60,081 nt of DNA, taken from Olavius algarvensis Delta 4 endosymbiont. Its GTDB lineage: Bacteria; Desulfobacterota; Desulfobacteria; Desulfobacterales; CAJINA01. The number at the start of each line of letters is the position of its first letter. The first letter of the stretch is position 1. Where the stretch lies: assembly GCA_905176665.1 (NCBI GenBank), contig CAJINA010000147.1, positions 1-60,081 of the forward strand, read 5' to 3'. Below the pieces are notes generated by a model. It did no database searches. It had not been told where the DNA came from and saw only the letters and a program-made list of their open reading frames with translations. Below, in pieces: positions 1-9,542 of this stretch. The translations under genes were made by a program, and so were the position numbers.

Positions 1-66
1 GAGGACGACCGCGCGCCATACCCTGGTCTTCTTTTGGGGCCAGGGATGGCGCTTATCGTCTATCTC
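1..66. repeat. Near-perfect palindrome after the first gene
   Basis: Nested inverted repeats: GACGA (4-8) pairs TCGTC (56-60), GCGCCAT (13-19) pairs ATGGCGC (46-52), and CCCTGG (21-26) pairs CCAGGG (40-45). The structure starts at the stop codon of the leftward gene 65-694. There is no T-run at the end, so a simple rho-independent terminator is unlikely. By analogy with the site at 707-773 it could be the inner stem of a cassette attC site whose far end lies outside the window. Confidence 0.55.
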
Positions 67-694
67 AAACTGTTTGGGAAGATCTTAACTTTTTCAACTT
101 GTTAAATATGCTCTCTTTCTTAAATAGAGGATCGATGATAATGTTATTCAGGTGTCTCCCTGAAGTTTTCCGGTTTTCAGTATTGTATAAAATCACATTA
201 CTTGGGTGGCTAATTTCTAGACCTCCAGGAGAATATATTGTTGTATTGTTAGCGAAAGAAATATCTACACTTCCATTTGTAATTACTATGCTGCCCCTGT
301 CATGACTAACTTCAACATTTTTACCAGATATTAGGATGTTATTACTGCCATGAGAAACATCGATATTGCCTGAGGCAATAACTATGGAGTTGTGACAGTG
401 TGCAACATGAATATCCCCATTGATTAAAAATACCTTCTTCTTTTCATGGGCAAAATTGATACTTTTGTTTTCTTGAATCAGCTCATATGTGTGAACAAGA
501 CTTATTGGAACCCTTCGTTCTTCTGGTAGTTTTAATTCGTCATAAAGATTTAACAACCTTTCCTCTACTTTCAGAAGATTTTTATGGCTATTCGGCTCCA
601 CTGGCAAAGATGAATAGGATACTAGAGTATCACCTGTATAACTCGCACACCCCATAAATATTAGACAAACAAATATTAAATATGCTTTTCTCAT
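65..694 (-). CDS. Predicted lipoprotein with beta-solenoid-like repeats
   Basis: 209 residues, ATG at 694. The N-terminus is a lipoprotein signal (RKAYLIFVCLIFMGC), giving a lipidated Cys near residue 16. Residues about 85-175 hold four to five imperfect repeats of roughly 20 residues, built on 'hydrophobic-polar' strands followed by S/A-H or S-F steps and Asn/Gly turns (IDVSHGSNNILIS, VEVSHDRGSIVIT, VDISFANNTTIYS, LEISHPSNVILYN). This pattern resembles a right-handed parallel beta-helix. I do not recognise a named family; the repeats suggest a surface or periplasmic binding role. Base composition is clearly more AT-rich than the core genes to the right, consistent with acquired DNA. The gene begins about 14 bases after a GTTAAAT motif that looks like the right end of an attC-like site, and no Shine-Dalgarno is evident. 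Confidence 0.75.
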   Translation of the reverse strand: MRKAYLIFVCLIFMGCASYTGDTLVSYSSLPVEPNSHKNLLKVEERLLNLYDELKLPEERRVPISLVHTYELIQENKSINFAHEKKKVFLINGDIHVAHCHNSIVIASGNIDVSHGSNNILISGKNVEVSHDRGSIVITNGSVDISFANNTTIYSPGGLEISHPSNVILYNTENRKTSGRHLNNIIIDPLFKKESIFNKLKKLRSSQTV

Positions 695-706
695 AGTGAC
701 TGAACC

Positions 707-773
707 ATTTAACGTTTAAGCTGATATGCGCGCGCGTTTTTTTGCGCGTCATTTTCCAGCGCTTTGTTCGGCC
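707..773 (-). repeat. attC-like cassette site between the first two genes
   Basis: Read on the minus strand it starts with GGCCGAAC (773-766) and continues with GCTG, ATG-CGCG, an A-rich loop, CGCG-CAT and CAGC. It ends TTAAAC then GTTAAAT (713-707). The inner parts pair as an imperfect hairpin. GGCCGAAC is exactly complementary to GTTCGGCC, found just upstream of the same gene's ATG (minus strand 1191-1184). That is the relation expected between the R'' box and the leading TTRRRY end of one integron cassette. GTTAAAT fits the GTTRRRY core-site consensus and sits just before the next ATG. No integrase gene is visible, so this is an inference. Confidence 0.45.
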
Positions 774-1177
774 CGGTCTTTCCATTCAGCCCAGTATTCT
801 TCACATAACCTGTCAATCGTCTCGAAATCAATTTCTTGTCCAGTATCTAATTTGAAATTGATATTCTCATAATCTAAAGTTAGCTGCCCCATAGTCATCA
901 TTACAGTTACGGGCATCAATTTAGATGGAGTTGACAGAATCTCTATCGAGCAAACATCCAACTCATCTCGTAATGATGTCTTGGCTCCATCGGTGTCCTC
1001 ATATTCAAGGATCTTGAGCCCCTCAAATAATAAGACGAAACTATCTCCAATAGGCTCAATTCTACGCCTAAGCCAGGGTATATTCACAAACATGGTCAGG
1101 GAATCACTATTTTCATCTGATATAGCCGTGATTTCGCCGTCATGCAGGACATTCCATATGTCAATTTTTGGATCCAT
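749..1177 (-). CDS. Small acidic orphan protein, cassette-like
   Basis: 142 residues, ATG at 1177. No signal peptide or membrane segment. The protein is acidic, with alternating strand-like stretches (LTMFVNIPWL, SFVLLFEGLKILEYE, VTVMMTMGQLTLDYENINFKL) and a C-terminal helix rich in Glu/Trp (RLCEEYWAEWKDRAEQ). Size and character resemble small cassette-borne or immunity-type orphans, but I cannot assign a family. It is followed by the attC-like hairpin and transcribed in the same direction as the lipoprotein gene to its left. AT-rich like that neighbour. An 8-base inverted repeat (GGCCGAAC/GTTCGGCC) brackets the coding region, one copy about 7 bases upstream of the ATG, the other overlapping the last codons. 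Confidence 0.7.
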   Translation of the reverse strand: MDPKIDIWNVLHDGEITAISDENSDSLTMFVNIPWLRRRIEPIGDSFVLLFEGLKILEYEDTDGAKTSLRDELDVCSIEILSTPSKLMPVTVMMTMGQLTLDYENINFKLDTGQEIDFETIDRLCEEYWAEWKDRAEQSAGK

Positions 1178-1657
1178 TATATAGGCCGAACTAGTTAATA
1201 TTCAGCTTGCAGGTTTTTGTGAAATATAGTTATCTGATGTTTTCCGCAACTATGGCAAGGTTTACCGAGTATACACAAAAGGGTATGGTTTTCAAATTGT
1301 TATGCGAATTTATCAAAAAATGGATATCGTGTATATAGCAGCTTTTACTGGTTATTATCCAGGTTATGTAGCTAGCACCTTTTTGAGCAATTTAGTTATC
1401 ATCAAATTTCGGCATTTATTTTGAGCTTTTTAGCAACCGTGGTGGTGTCAATGTGGTGGGAAATCCTTATAAACGCCTGTCATTGTTGACTGTCCTTGGG
1501 TTCGACTCCCGCATCATATAACCAAAATACAAGTTAGTTTGAACATATCACAACAATTTGTTAAATTTGATATATTGGTTTTCTGGCAATTTATTTGTAG
1601 GTCAACGGGCCGGCGTGTTACTTCTTCCAACCATAGACAATCATAGAGGCTCAGGAA
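1178..1657. other. AT-rich intergenic region with tRNA/tmRNA 3'-end fragment
   Basis: 480 bases without a convincing gene. At 1498-1512 lies GGGTTCGACTCCCGC, the T-arm signature of a tRNA or tmRNA 3' end. ACCA follows at 1521, but there is no acceptor stem or upstream tRNA body. It resembles the short duplicated gene end left as an attachment site by an integrating element. The rest is AT-rich and holds GTTATGC (1299-1305), a possible second attC-type core on the minus strand. Confidence 0.35.
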
Positions 1658-2104
1658 ATGTTCAACTATAGAACCCTTATTACGGTACCGATCTTCTTTT
1701 TGGCAATGACACTCGATGTCTCTGCCGATAATTTTTATTGCTCGCGGCAACTGGCCGGAGTGACCGGCAGAATTGTCGAAATCAACCGGTACATGATCCT
1801 CGACGATATTGAGCCAAGTACCGTGGGCCTTCCCACCCAATTTCTGGTCGATTTTGAATCCAAAACGCTGATACCCTCCAAAGGCAGCCGAGTCAGTAGA
1901 AGCGTTTCCTTCAATGGGGTTGATCAGGTAGAGAATAAACTGGTCATCCAGGGTATTGATGAAGGCATTGAGGGGGTCATAGATGGGGTGGCCTGGAGCC
2001 TGGTAATTTCCAAAAGTGATGGTAAATCGGTTCTATCTGTAGCGGGTGATGGCGTTGCATATGCGGTTTTTGGGGTGTGCAAACCCACCAAAGACCGAAA
2101 ATAG
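1658..2104 (+). CDS. Secreted orphan protein
   Basis: 148 residues, ATG at 1658, with a purine-rich stretch (AGAGGCTCAGGA) ahead of the start. Residues 1-23 form a Sec signal peptide (hydrophobic TLITVPIFFLAMTLDV, then SADN), so the mature protein begins about residue 24 and is periplasmic. The mature part is beta-rich and has a Cys near the start (NFYCSRQL) and one near the end (FGVCKP) that could form a disulfide linking the termini. I do not recognise the family; function unknown. Composition is intermediate between the AT-rich left edge and the core genes. It stands alone on its strand, with a possible terminator about 180 bases downstream. Confidence 0.7.
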   Translation: MFNYRTLITVPIFFLAMTLDVSADNFYCSRQLAGVTGRIVEINRYMILDDIEPSTVGLPTQFLVDFESKTLIPSKGSRVSRSVSFNGVDQVENKLVIQGIDEGIEGVIDGVAWSLVISKSDGKSVLSVAGDGVAYAVFGVCKPTKDRK

Positions 2105-2282
2105 TATGGCGAGACGCACCATATGCAGACATAGCCCTGATTAAGAAGGTGTCAGGCATTTTGGGTTTTCATGCGGCCCCTGCCCCCAGTGCTTTTTGGC
2201 TCTTAGGAACTGGATTACCTGGACTCGGTTGTAGGAGAAAAAAGTTAAAGAAGTAGCCCCGCCTGTTTCTCTTCCCAACAAT

Positions 2283-2315
2283 AGCCCCGGCCATGATTTA
2301 CAGGGGGCTTTTTTA
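2283..2315 (+). terminator. Rho-independent terminator-like hairpin
   Basis: AGCCCC (2283-2288) pairs with GGGGCT (2304-2309) and is followed directly by a run of six T. It probably ends rightward transcripts from the 1658-2104 gene. Confidence 0.5.
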
Positions 2316-2433
2316 TTTGCTGGGCGCATAAGTCGTTTTTTGACGGCTGCTATTAATATGCAGTTTGCCCTGCCTTTTGATATGCACTGAATGACCCCCC
2401 AAATAGGATTTCACTTCATAGCCTTTTTCTCAT

Positions 2434-2482
2434 AAAAAAACCCCGCCATTTGTTGGCACCCGTTGGCACTGTTTTGGCAGGG
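2434..2482 (-). terminator. Terminator of tRNA-Lys(CTT)
   Basis: On the minus strand CCCTGCCA pairs with TGGCGGGG (one G-T pair), followed by seven T. It lies about 40 bases downstream of the mature tRNA 3' end. The loop contains a repeated GTGCCAAC motif. Confidence 0.65.
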
Positions 2483-2521
2483 TGTTGCAATGAAATATTG
2501 TTTTAATTACAGGGGTTTAAG

Positions 2522-2598
2522 TGGTGGGCCGTGAAGGAATCGAACCTTCAACCTACTGATTAAGAGTCAGGTGCTCTGCCTAGTTGAGCTAACGGCCC
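2522..2598 (-). tRNA. tRNA-Lys (anticodon CTT)
   Basis: Full cloverleaf on the minus strand. The acceptor stem GGGCCGT/ACGGCCC is perfect, the anticodon loop CTCTTAA gives anticodon CTT between stems CCTGA and TCAGT, and the T-arm is GAAGG-TTCGATT-CCTTC. The discriminator is A and CCA is encoded. The same acceptor stem occurs in the second tRNA-Lys at 41331. Confidence 0.97.
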
Positions 2599-2831
2599 AT
2601 TTGGACTGCTTGAAAATGTAAAATCGCTAACTAACAAATATTAAACGCGTCTGTCAAATGGTTTTTACTAAATTCGGGATATGCCGAAATAAGTTGATTC
2701 AAGTCTTAATCTTTAAGTGGCGATATTGACTTAAATCTTACTAAAACAGCACGTTAAGGGGTATATTTCGAGGATTGAACTTTCTTTGCCAACGCCAAGA
2801 TTGATTTTTAGGGGAGGCCCTGAAACCGCCG

Positions 2832-3578
2832 CTATCGACGCCAGGGCGGCTTTTCATGCTTGGCCTTGCTCCGCTTGCGCTTCTTTTTCCAGGGCGGCGC
2901 TTGCTGGCTGCGATTGGTGCCGGATGATGAATCGATCGTTCCATCCCCCTGGATGGCGATGGTATAGCTGCCGGGCCTCTTGGGGGCGGCTGGGATCATG
3001 TCGGGTGGCGGGGTCAGGTCCGGCTTTTCCTTGGGCAGGGGCGGGCCGGTGAAACAGCCGGCCGGAATGAAGGCGGCTGTGTATAGCTCTCCCCCACCGG
3101 AGAAATATCGAACCCTCTTCTGCAGGGACTTCTGGACCTGGACCGTGAGCGTGACCGGCGACTGGTCGATCCGTTTGCCGATCCGCCGGGCCATGTCTCG
3201 GTCGCTGCTCAGGATCACGTCTCCTTCGGATTTCATCACACCTTTAACAGTCACGTAAGGATAGGCTTTGCGGCGAATACAGGTGTAAAGCAATTTGGGC
3301 AGGTCGTCCGCAGCCTCGGGGATTGGCAGGTCGGACCGATTTCGGGCCCGAATCAAGTGATCTTCGATCTCGATGGGGGGCTTGGCCAGCGTGAGGCGCA
3401 CCTCCTCCAGATGTGAGCGGCGAACATAGCGAAATTCCCTCTCTTCGCCCAGGGCCTTTAAAAGGTCCTTGATTTTCACATACCCGGACCGGTCGGGAAC
3501 GAGGCCGAATTCGTCCGGCCGGCGCCCCAGGACATAGGCCAGAATCTTCGCGAGCTCTTTGGGGGATTTTCTCTGCAT
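2832..3578 (-). CDS. KptA/Tpt1-like RNA 2'-phosphotransferase homologue with degraded active site
   Basis: 248 residues, ATG at 3578. Residues about 8-175 follow the Tpt1/KptA fold: an N-terminal winged-helix part (LAKILAYVLGRRP...FGLVPDRSGYVKIKDLL), then the ADP-ribosyltransferase-like half (LPKLLYTCIRRKAY...GDVILSSDRDMARRIGKR...FIPAGCF). Canonical enzymes remove a splice-junction 2'-phosphate using NAD+, with an Arg-His pair in 'LRHxP', an HGT motif and an HVHLS-type motif. Here these read LGRRP (G18-R19), LYTCI (residues 97-101) and DVILS (120-124). Only the IRAR Arg (77-79) seems kept. The C-terminus adds a proline linker and a Lys/Arg-rich tail (KKKRKRSKAK, 231-240) suited to nucleic-acid binding. 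Most likely a non-catalytic or repurposed paralogue. Family assignment is by motif pattern only. Confidence 0.75.
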   Translation of the reverse strand: MQRKSPKELAKILAYVLGRRPDEFGLVPDRSGYVKIKDLLKALGEEREFRYVRRSHLEEVRLTLAKPPIEIEDHLIRARNRSDLPIPEAADDLPKLLYTCIRRKAYPYVTVKGVMKSEGDVILSSDRDMARRIGKRIDQSPVTLTVQVQKSLQKRVRYFSGGGELYTAAFIPAGCFTGPPLPKEKPDLTPPPDMIPAAPKRPGSYTIAIQGDGTIDSSSGTNRSQQAPPWKKKRKRSKAKHEKPPWRR

Positions 3579-3656
3579 ACTTGGAACTTATTGTTTCGGG
3601 TCAGACTGTAGCCCCTTCGCCAAGGCGCGAATAGCGTGTAAGCCTGACCAGGATCA

Positions 3657-3800
3657 TAGGCTGAAGACTGAAGGCTGACGGTAAAAGCGAGCTGGCATCC
3701 TGGAAACAGCTATTCAGTCGAAACCATCGAAGTCATTGTTATTATCAGGACAAATCTAATCATCCGATTCTCAAGGTTCTTCTTCAGCCTTCGGTCTGCG
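3657..3800. repeat. MITE-like inverted repeat (CTTCAGCCTTC family)
   Basis: Left arm AGGCTGAAGACTGAAGGCTG (3658-3677), right arm TTCTTCAGCCTTCGGTCT (3780-3797) in inverse orientation; about 145 bases in total. The arms recur at 4716/4825, about 39573 and 57161/57291, while interiors differ. It fills the gap between the KptA-like and NFACT-R genes. Confidence 0.6.
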
Positions 3801-3802
3801 AC

Positions 3803-4204
3803 CTACAAACCTGAATCCGGCAGCCCCGGTCTGACCTTTAAGATGGTTTCTTTGCGGATCTGGACCGTGCCGGGCTTGGCACCCCGCGGTTTGGTGACGT
3901 TGATCGCCCGGGTGCAGGCAACGGGCGTCACCCCCCCTTTGCGGGCCTTGCTGTGGTAGGCGGCCACGGCTGCCGCAGTTTTGAGGATTTCTTTACCGGG
4001 CTCTTCATCGGGGAGGGCCCGCAGCAGCACATGGCTGCCCGGCATGCCGCGCACATGAAACCACCAGTCCTTAGGCCGCGCCTCCTTGAGGCTCAAACGG
4101 TCGTTGTCGGCATCGGTTTTTCCGGCCAGGACCGTCCATTTGCCTGCAATGGTGTATTCCCAGACACTGACCGGGGGTTTTTGATAGCCGTTGTCTGCAT
4201 TCAT
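3803..4204 (-). CDS. Stand-alone NFACT-R (DUF814) RNA-binding domain protein
   Basis: 133 residues from ATG at 4204; an alternative TTG lies 12 bases upstream. The sequence matches the NFACT-R domain found at one end of RqcH/Tae2/FbpA proteins: DNDRLSLKEARPKDWWFHVRG, then MPGSHVLLRA, then AAAVAAYHSKARKGGVTPVACTRAINVTKPRGAKPGTVQI. In full-length NFACT proteins this part binds the ribosome or tRNA and works in rescue of stalled 50S subunits by Ala-tail addition. Here the NFACT-N, HhH and coiled-coil parts are absent, so the protein is a single small domain that may act as an accessory RNA binder. It is tandem with fxsA (33 bases downstream of it) on the same strand. Identification of the domain is firm; the role is inference. 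Confidence 0.85.
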   Translation of the reverse strand: MNADNGYQKPPVSVWEYTIAGKWTVLAGKTDADNDRLSLKEARPKDWWFHVRGMPGSHVLLRALPDEEPGKEILKTAAAVAAYHSKARKGGVTPVACTRAINVTKPRGAKPGTVQIRKETILKVRPGLPDSGL

Positions 4205-4237
4205 AGGCCCAGCCAATACGCAATCTGTAGTTGTTTA

Positions 4238-4633
4238 TCAGGGGTAACGGGTAATGTGGATATTGGGATTTTGCATCCAACGGTCGAGTTGGACCCGCAG
4301 CCATCGTTTGAACGGTGTCCGCGTGGCCGGCAGCAGCAGGAGTAAACCGGCGACATCCGTTAAAAGGCCCGGGGCCAACAGCACCACCCCGGCAGCGAAG
4401 ATGATGACCGCATCTATCAAATCTTCCGCCGGCATTTCCCCGCGGTTTAGACGCTCGCGCACACGCAGCATCGTCTGGAAACCTTGAGCCCTGGCCAGGT
4501 AGGCACCGGCAAAACCGGTGGCAATGACCAGCGCCAGGGTGTTGAATACCCCGATGGCTGTCCCGATCTTGATCAAGAGGGCCAACTCGATCATCGGGAT
4601 CAGGGTGAATGCCAGAAACAGTTTGAGTAGCAT
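4238..4633 (-). CDS. fxsA: FxsA family membrane protein
   Basis: 131 residues, ATG at 4633. Three to four hydrophobic segments (LLKLFLAFTLIPMIELALLI, TLALVIATGFAGAYLA, AVIIFAAGVVLLAPGLLTDVAGLLLLLP) and the family pattern 'P-x-x-E-x-x-L-L-I-x-x-G' near the N-terminus and 'LLxPGxLTDxxGLLLLxP' near residue 85-105 mark FxsA. In E. coli FxsA is an inner-membrane protein linked to phage T7 exclusion; its biochemical function is not settled. Length is usual for the family. The short soluble tail (RVQLDRWMQNPNIHITRYP) is typical. It is transcribed with the NFACT-R gene downstream. Confidence 0.9.
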   Translation of the reverse strand: MLLKLFLAFTLIPMIELALLIKIGTAIGVFNTLALVIATGFAGAYLARAQGFQTMLRVRERLNRGEMPAEDLIDAVIIFAAGVVLLAPGLLTDVAGLLLLLPATRTPFKRWLRVQLDRWMQNPNIHITRYP

Positions 4634-4707
4634 GAAGCAAAATCCTCCCGGTAGGGTTCATTTTTGCCGTGAATATGGGGTCAATCTCGCACAGTGTCAA
4701 GTAATTC

Positions 4708-4855
4708 AGGTTAAAGGTTGAAGTCTGCAGACTGAAGTTGAAGGCGCTAAATGAGCGCTTGGCAAAGAGCCAGTCAGTCCTTGAGTGGAATACAATTCAA
4801 GCGGTCAGATTGGATTGGATGCTTGGCTTCAGCCTTCAGTCTTCGGCCTGACCCC
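4708..4855. repeat. MITE-like inverted repeat (CTTCAGCCTTC family)
   Basis: Left arm GGTTGAAGTCTGCAGACTGA (4716-4735) and right arm GGCTTCAGCCTTCAGTCTTC (4825-4844) face each other. This element occupies most of the 316-base gap 4634-4949 between parC and fxsA; nothing else is seen in that gap. Confidence 0.6.
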
Positions 4856-4949
4856 TGAATCCGGCCATGCTATGATTGTGTTGTTTTTGTGCGTGCCTTT
4901 TCACTGGGCAATCCAAAACTTGGTCCTTTGGGCCAGGATTCATTGCCAT

Positions 4950-7223
4950 TTATAGGAGTGCCCTCTGAGAAGCTGCTTCTATTTCCACACCAGAGACATT
5001 CTGAAATCCGCGCGGCAGTTTTCGTCCCCGCTGGCCCCTTTTCCCGGTAAAATCGGTCAGGTTGCCCGGCTTCAGTTTCAAGTAGCGTTTTCCGGCATGG
5101 ACCACCAGGTTGTGACCCAGCGGCAGAGCGATCAGGGCCACCAGCAGCTCTTCTCTCGCTTTGGCCCGGGCGGAGGGTATGTTGATGATTTTATTTCCTT
5201 TTCCCCTGGCCAGGATGGGTAGATTGTTCAGCGCGTAGACCAGCATGCGCCCCTCGTTGGTGATGGCCACCAGCAGGTCGGTTTCCGGGTCTTGCACATA
5301 GCCCGGCGGCAGGGGATGAGCGTTCTTCGGCAGGGTCAAAACGGCCTTGCCGCTGCGGTTTTTGGTGAACAGGTCGGAAAGTTTGGCCACAAAACCGTAG
5401 CCGGCATCGCTGGCCAGCAGGAGCGGCCTGTCCGGATCGCCGGAAAGAACCGACGTGAACCAGGCCCCGGACGGCAGGTTGACCCGGCCGCTCAAGGGTT
5501 CGCCCTGGCCGCGGGCCGACGGCAGGGTGTGCGCGGCCACGGTATAGCTGCGTCCGGTCGAGTCGAGAAACACCGCCAGCTGATTGCTGCGGCTGTGAGC
5601 GTCGGCCAGGTAGCTGTCACCGGATTTGTAGTTCAGGCTGACAGGGTCGATTTCATGTCCCTTCGCTGCCCGGACCCAGCCTTTTTTGGACAGGACCACC
5701 GTGACCGGTTCCACCGGTACAAGGTCGGCCTGCGTCATGGCCTGGGCTTCCCCCCGGGCCACAATGGGGGAGCGGCGGTCGTCTCCGTAAGTCAGCGCAT
5801 CGGCTTCGATTTCCTTCCGGATCAGGGTTTTCATGCGCTGGTTCGAGTTGAGGGTCTTTTCGAGGTAATCGCGTTCTTCAGCCAGGGTTTCCTGTTCGCC
5901 GCGAATCTTCATCTCCTCGAGTTTGGCCAGGTTGCGCAATTTAAGTTCCAGGATGGCTTCCGCCTGGGTACCGGTCAGGTTGAAGCGTTCCATCAAGACC
6001 GGTTTGGGCTTGTCCTCGCTGCGAATGATGGCGATGACTTCATCGATGTTCAGGTAAGCGATCAGGAGGCCTTCCAGCACATGCAGGCGGTCGGTTACTT
6101 TGTCCAGGCGAAACTGGAGGCGCCGACGCACAGTCTCTTTTCGGTATTTCAACCACTCGACCAGTAGGGATCGCAGATCCTTGACCTGGGGACGGCCATT
6201 GATGCCGATCAGGTTCATATTGACCCGGTAGGTTTTTTCCAGATCGGTCGTGGCAAACAGGTGGTTCATCAGGGCATCCACGTCCACCCGGTTGGAGCGC
6301 GGGACGATGATCAGGCGGGTGGGGTCTTCATGGTCCGACTCGTCGCGCAGATCCACCACCATGGGGAGCTTCTTGGCCTGCATCTGGCCGGCAATCTGTT
6401 CGAGGATTTTGGCCCCGGAAACCTGATGGGGCAGGGCGGTGATAACGATATCGCCGTTTTCACGTTCTATGACCGCCCGCATCCGGATCGAACCGGTGCC
6501 GGTTGTATACATGGCGGCCAGGTCCGCGCGTGACGTGATGATTTCCGCTTCCGTGGGGTAATCCGGCCCCGGAATGTGCGCGCCCAGTTCTGCAACGTCG
6601 GCCTTGGGGTTCTGCAGCAAGTGGACACAGGCCGCGGCGACCTCCCTGAGATTATGCGGCGGGATGTCTGTGGCCATGCCCACCGCGATGCCGGTGGTCC
6701 CATTGAGCAGTACATTGGGCAGGCGGGCCGGCAAGGTGGCCGGTTCGTCCAGGGTGCCGTCGAAGTTGGGAATCCAGTCCACCGTGCCCTGGCCGATCTC
6801 GGACAACAGGACCTCGGCGTAGGGCGCCAGCTTGGACTCGGTATAGCGCATCGCGGCAAATGATTTGGGGTCATCCGCCGATCCCCAGTTGCCCTGGCCG
6901 TCCAGGAGGGGATACCGGTATGAAAAAGGTTGAGCCATGAGGACCATGGCTTCGTAGCAAGCCGTGTCGCCATGGGGATGGAATTTACCCAGCACATCTC
7001 CGACGGTACGCGCGGATTTTTTGTACTTGGCCGTGGCTTTCAGACCCAGCTCGGACATGGCATAGACGATCCGGCGCTGGACCGGCTTGAGACCGTCGCC
7101 GATGTGGGGCAGGGCCCGGTCAAGAATCACGTACATGGCGTATTCCCGGTAAGCCCTTTCCGTAAAAGCCTCCATGGGAAGCTGTTCTATGCCGTCGGAT
7201 GCAAAAGTCGTGGGTTGGGACAT
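4950..7223 (-). CDS. parC: DNA topoisomerase IV subunit A
   Basis: 757 residues, ATG at 7223, near the usual proteobacterial ParC length. The protein is the breakage-reunion subunit that decatenates daughter chromosomes as a ParC2ParE2 tetramer. Seen: the winged-helix/CAP region with the quinolone-pocket motif [14 protein letters not shown] (residues 80-93), the catalytic Tyr127 in [10 protein letters not shown], the isoleucine wedge region ([25 protein letters not shown]), the coiled-coil gate (about 370-490) and a C-terminal beta-pinwheel-like part with repeats including [15 protein letters not shown] and [17 protein letters not shown]. Residue 87 is Thr where E. coli ParC has Ser80. It lies 193 bases downstream of parE on the same strand, the gap holding a short inverted-repeat element. 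Assigned to topo IV rather than gyrase because of the parE partner and the shorter C-terminal domain. Confidence 0.95.
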   Translation of the reverse strand: MSQPTTFASDGIEQLPMEAFTERAYREYAMYVILDRALPHIGDGLKPVQRRIVYAMSELGLKATAKYKKSARTVGDVLGKFHPHGDTACYEAMVLMAQPFSYRYPLLDGQGNWGSADDPKSFAAMRYTESKLAPYAEVLLSEIGQGTVDWIPNFDGTLDEPATLPARLPNVLLNGTTGIAVGMATDIPPHNLREVAAACVHLLQNPKADVAELGAHIPGPDYPTEAEIITSRADLAAMYTTGTGSIRMRAVIERENGDIVITALPHQVSGAKILEQIAGQMQAKKLPMVVDLRDESDHEDPTRLIIVPRSNRVDVDALMNHLFATTDLEKTYRVNMNLIGINGRPQVKDLRSLLVEWLKYRKETVRRRLQFRLDKVTDRLHVLEGLLIAYLNIDEVIAIIRSEDKPKPVLMERFNLTGTQAEAILELKLRNLAKLEEMKIRGEQETLAEERDYLEKTLNSNQRMKTLIRKEIEADALTYGDDRRSPIVARGEAQAMTQADLVPVEPVTVVLSKKGWVRAAKGHEIDPVSLNYKSGDSYLADAHSRSNQLAVFLDSTGRSYTVAAHTLPSARGQGEPLSGRVNLPSGAWFTSVLSGDPDRPLLLASDAGYGFVAKLSDLFTKNRSGKAVLTLPKNAHPLPPGYVQDPETDLLVAITNEGRMLVYALNNLPILARGKGNKIINIPSARAKAREELLVALIALPLGHNLVVHAGKRYLKLKPGNLTDFTGKRGQRGRKLPRGFQNVSGVEIEAASQRALL

Positions 7224-7306
7224 GGTGTTTTCTTCCTGGTGCTTCCCCGGTTAGGCCGAAGAAGACGGTTTGGGGATCTTTGGCTTAGGTACAACAAGGG
7301 TCCCAG

Positions 7307-9312
<2,006 letters not shown>

Positions 9313-9542
9313 CTATCTATTCACGATAGAAACCGGTTGATTTATATGGCGAAAATGCCGGGTACACATCAGGTTGTAGTCATTAATCCTTTTGTCTACC
9401 ACATATTGCATAGCAAGATCAAATGGTTTGGCAGGCGTTCGCGAGAAACAATGCCTGCCAGTGGCCTTTTTAAGGTGAATGGGATATATCCAATCCCGCC
9501 CGGTTTCGACGTCCGGTCCACCCGCAAAGGATTCAAGGGAAG

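Larger units (their letters stand above)
2105..2521. other. Intergenic region with two terminators
   Basis: About 415 bases between the secreted orphan and tRNA-Lys. I see two terminator-type hairpins (listed separately) and no coding region that looks real. Confidence 0.5.

Noticed and set aside
2455..2480. Sigma-54-like TGGCAC near tRNA-Lys
   Set aside because: Lies inside the tRNA terminator loop and has no GC at the -12 position with a suitable gene after it.
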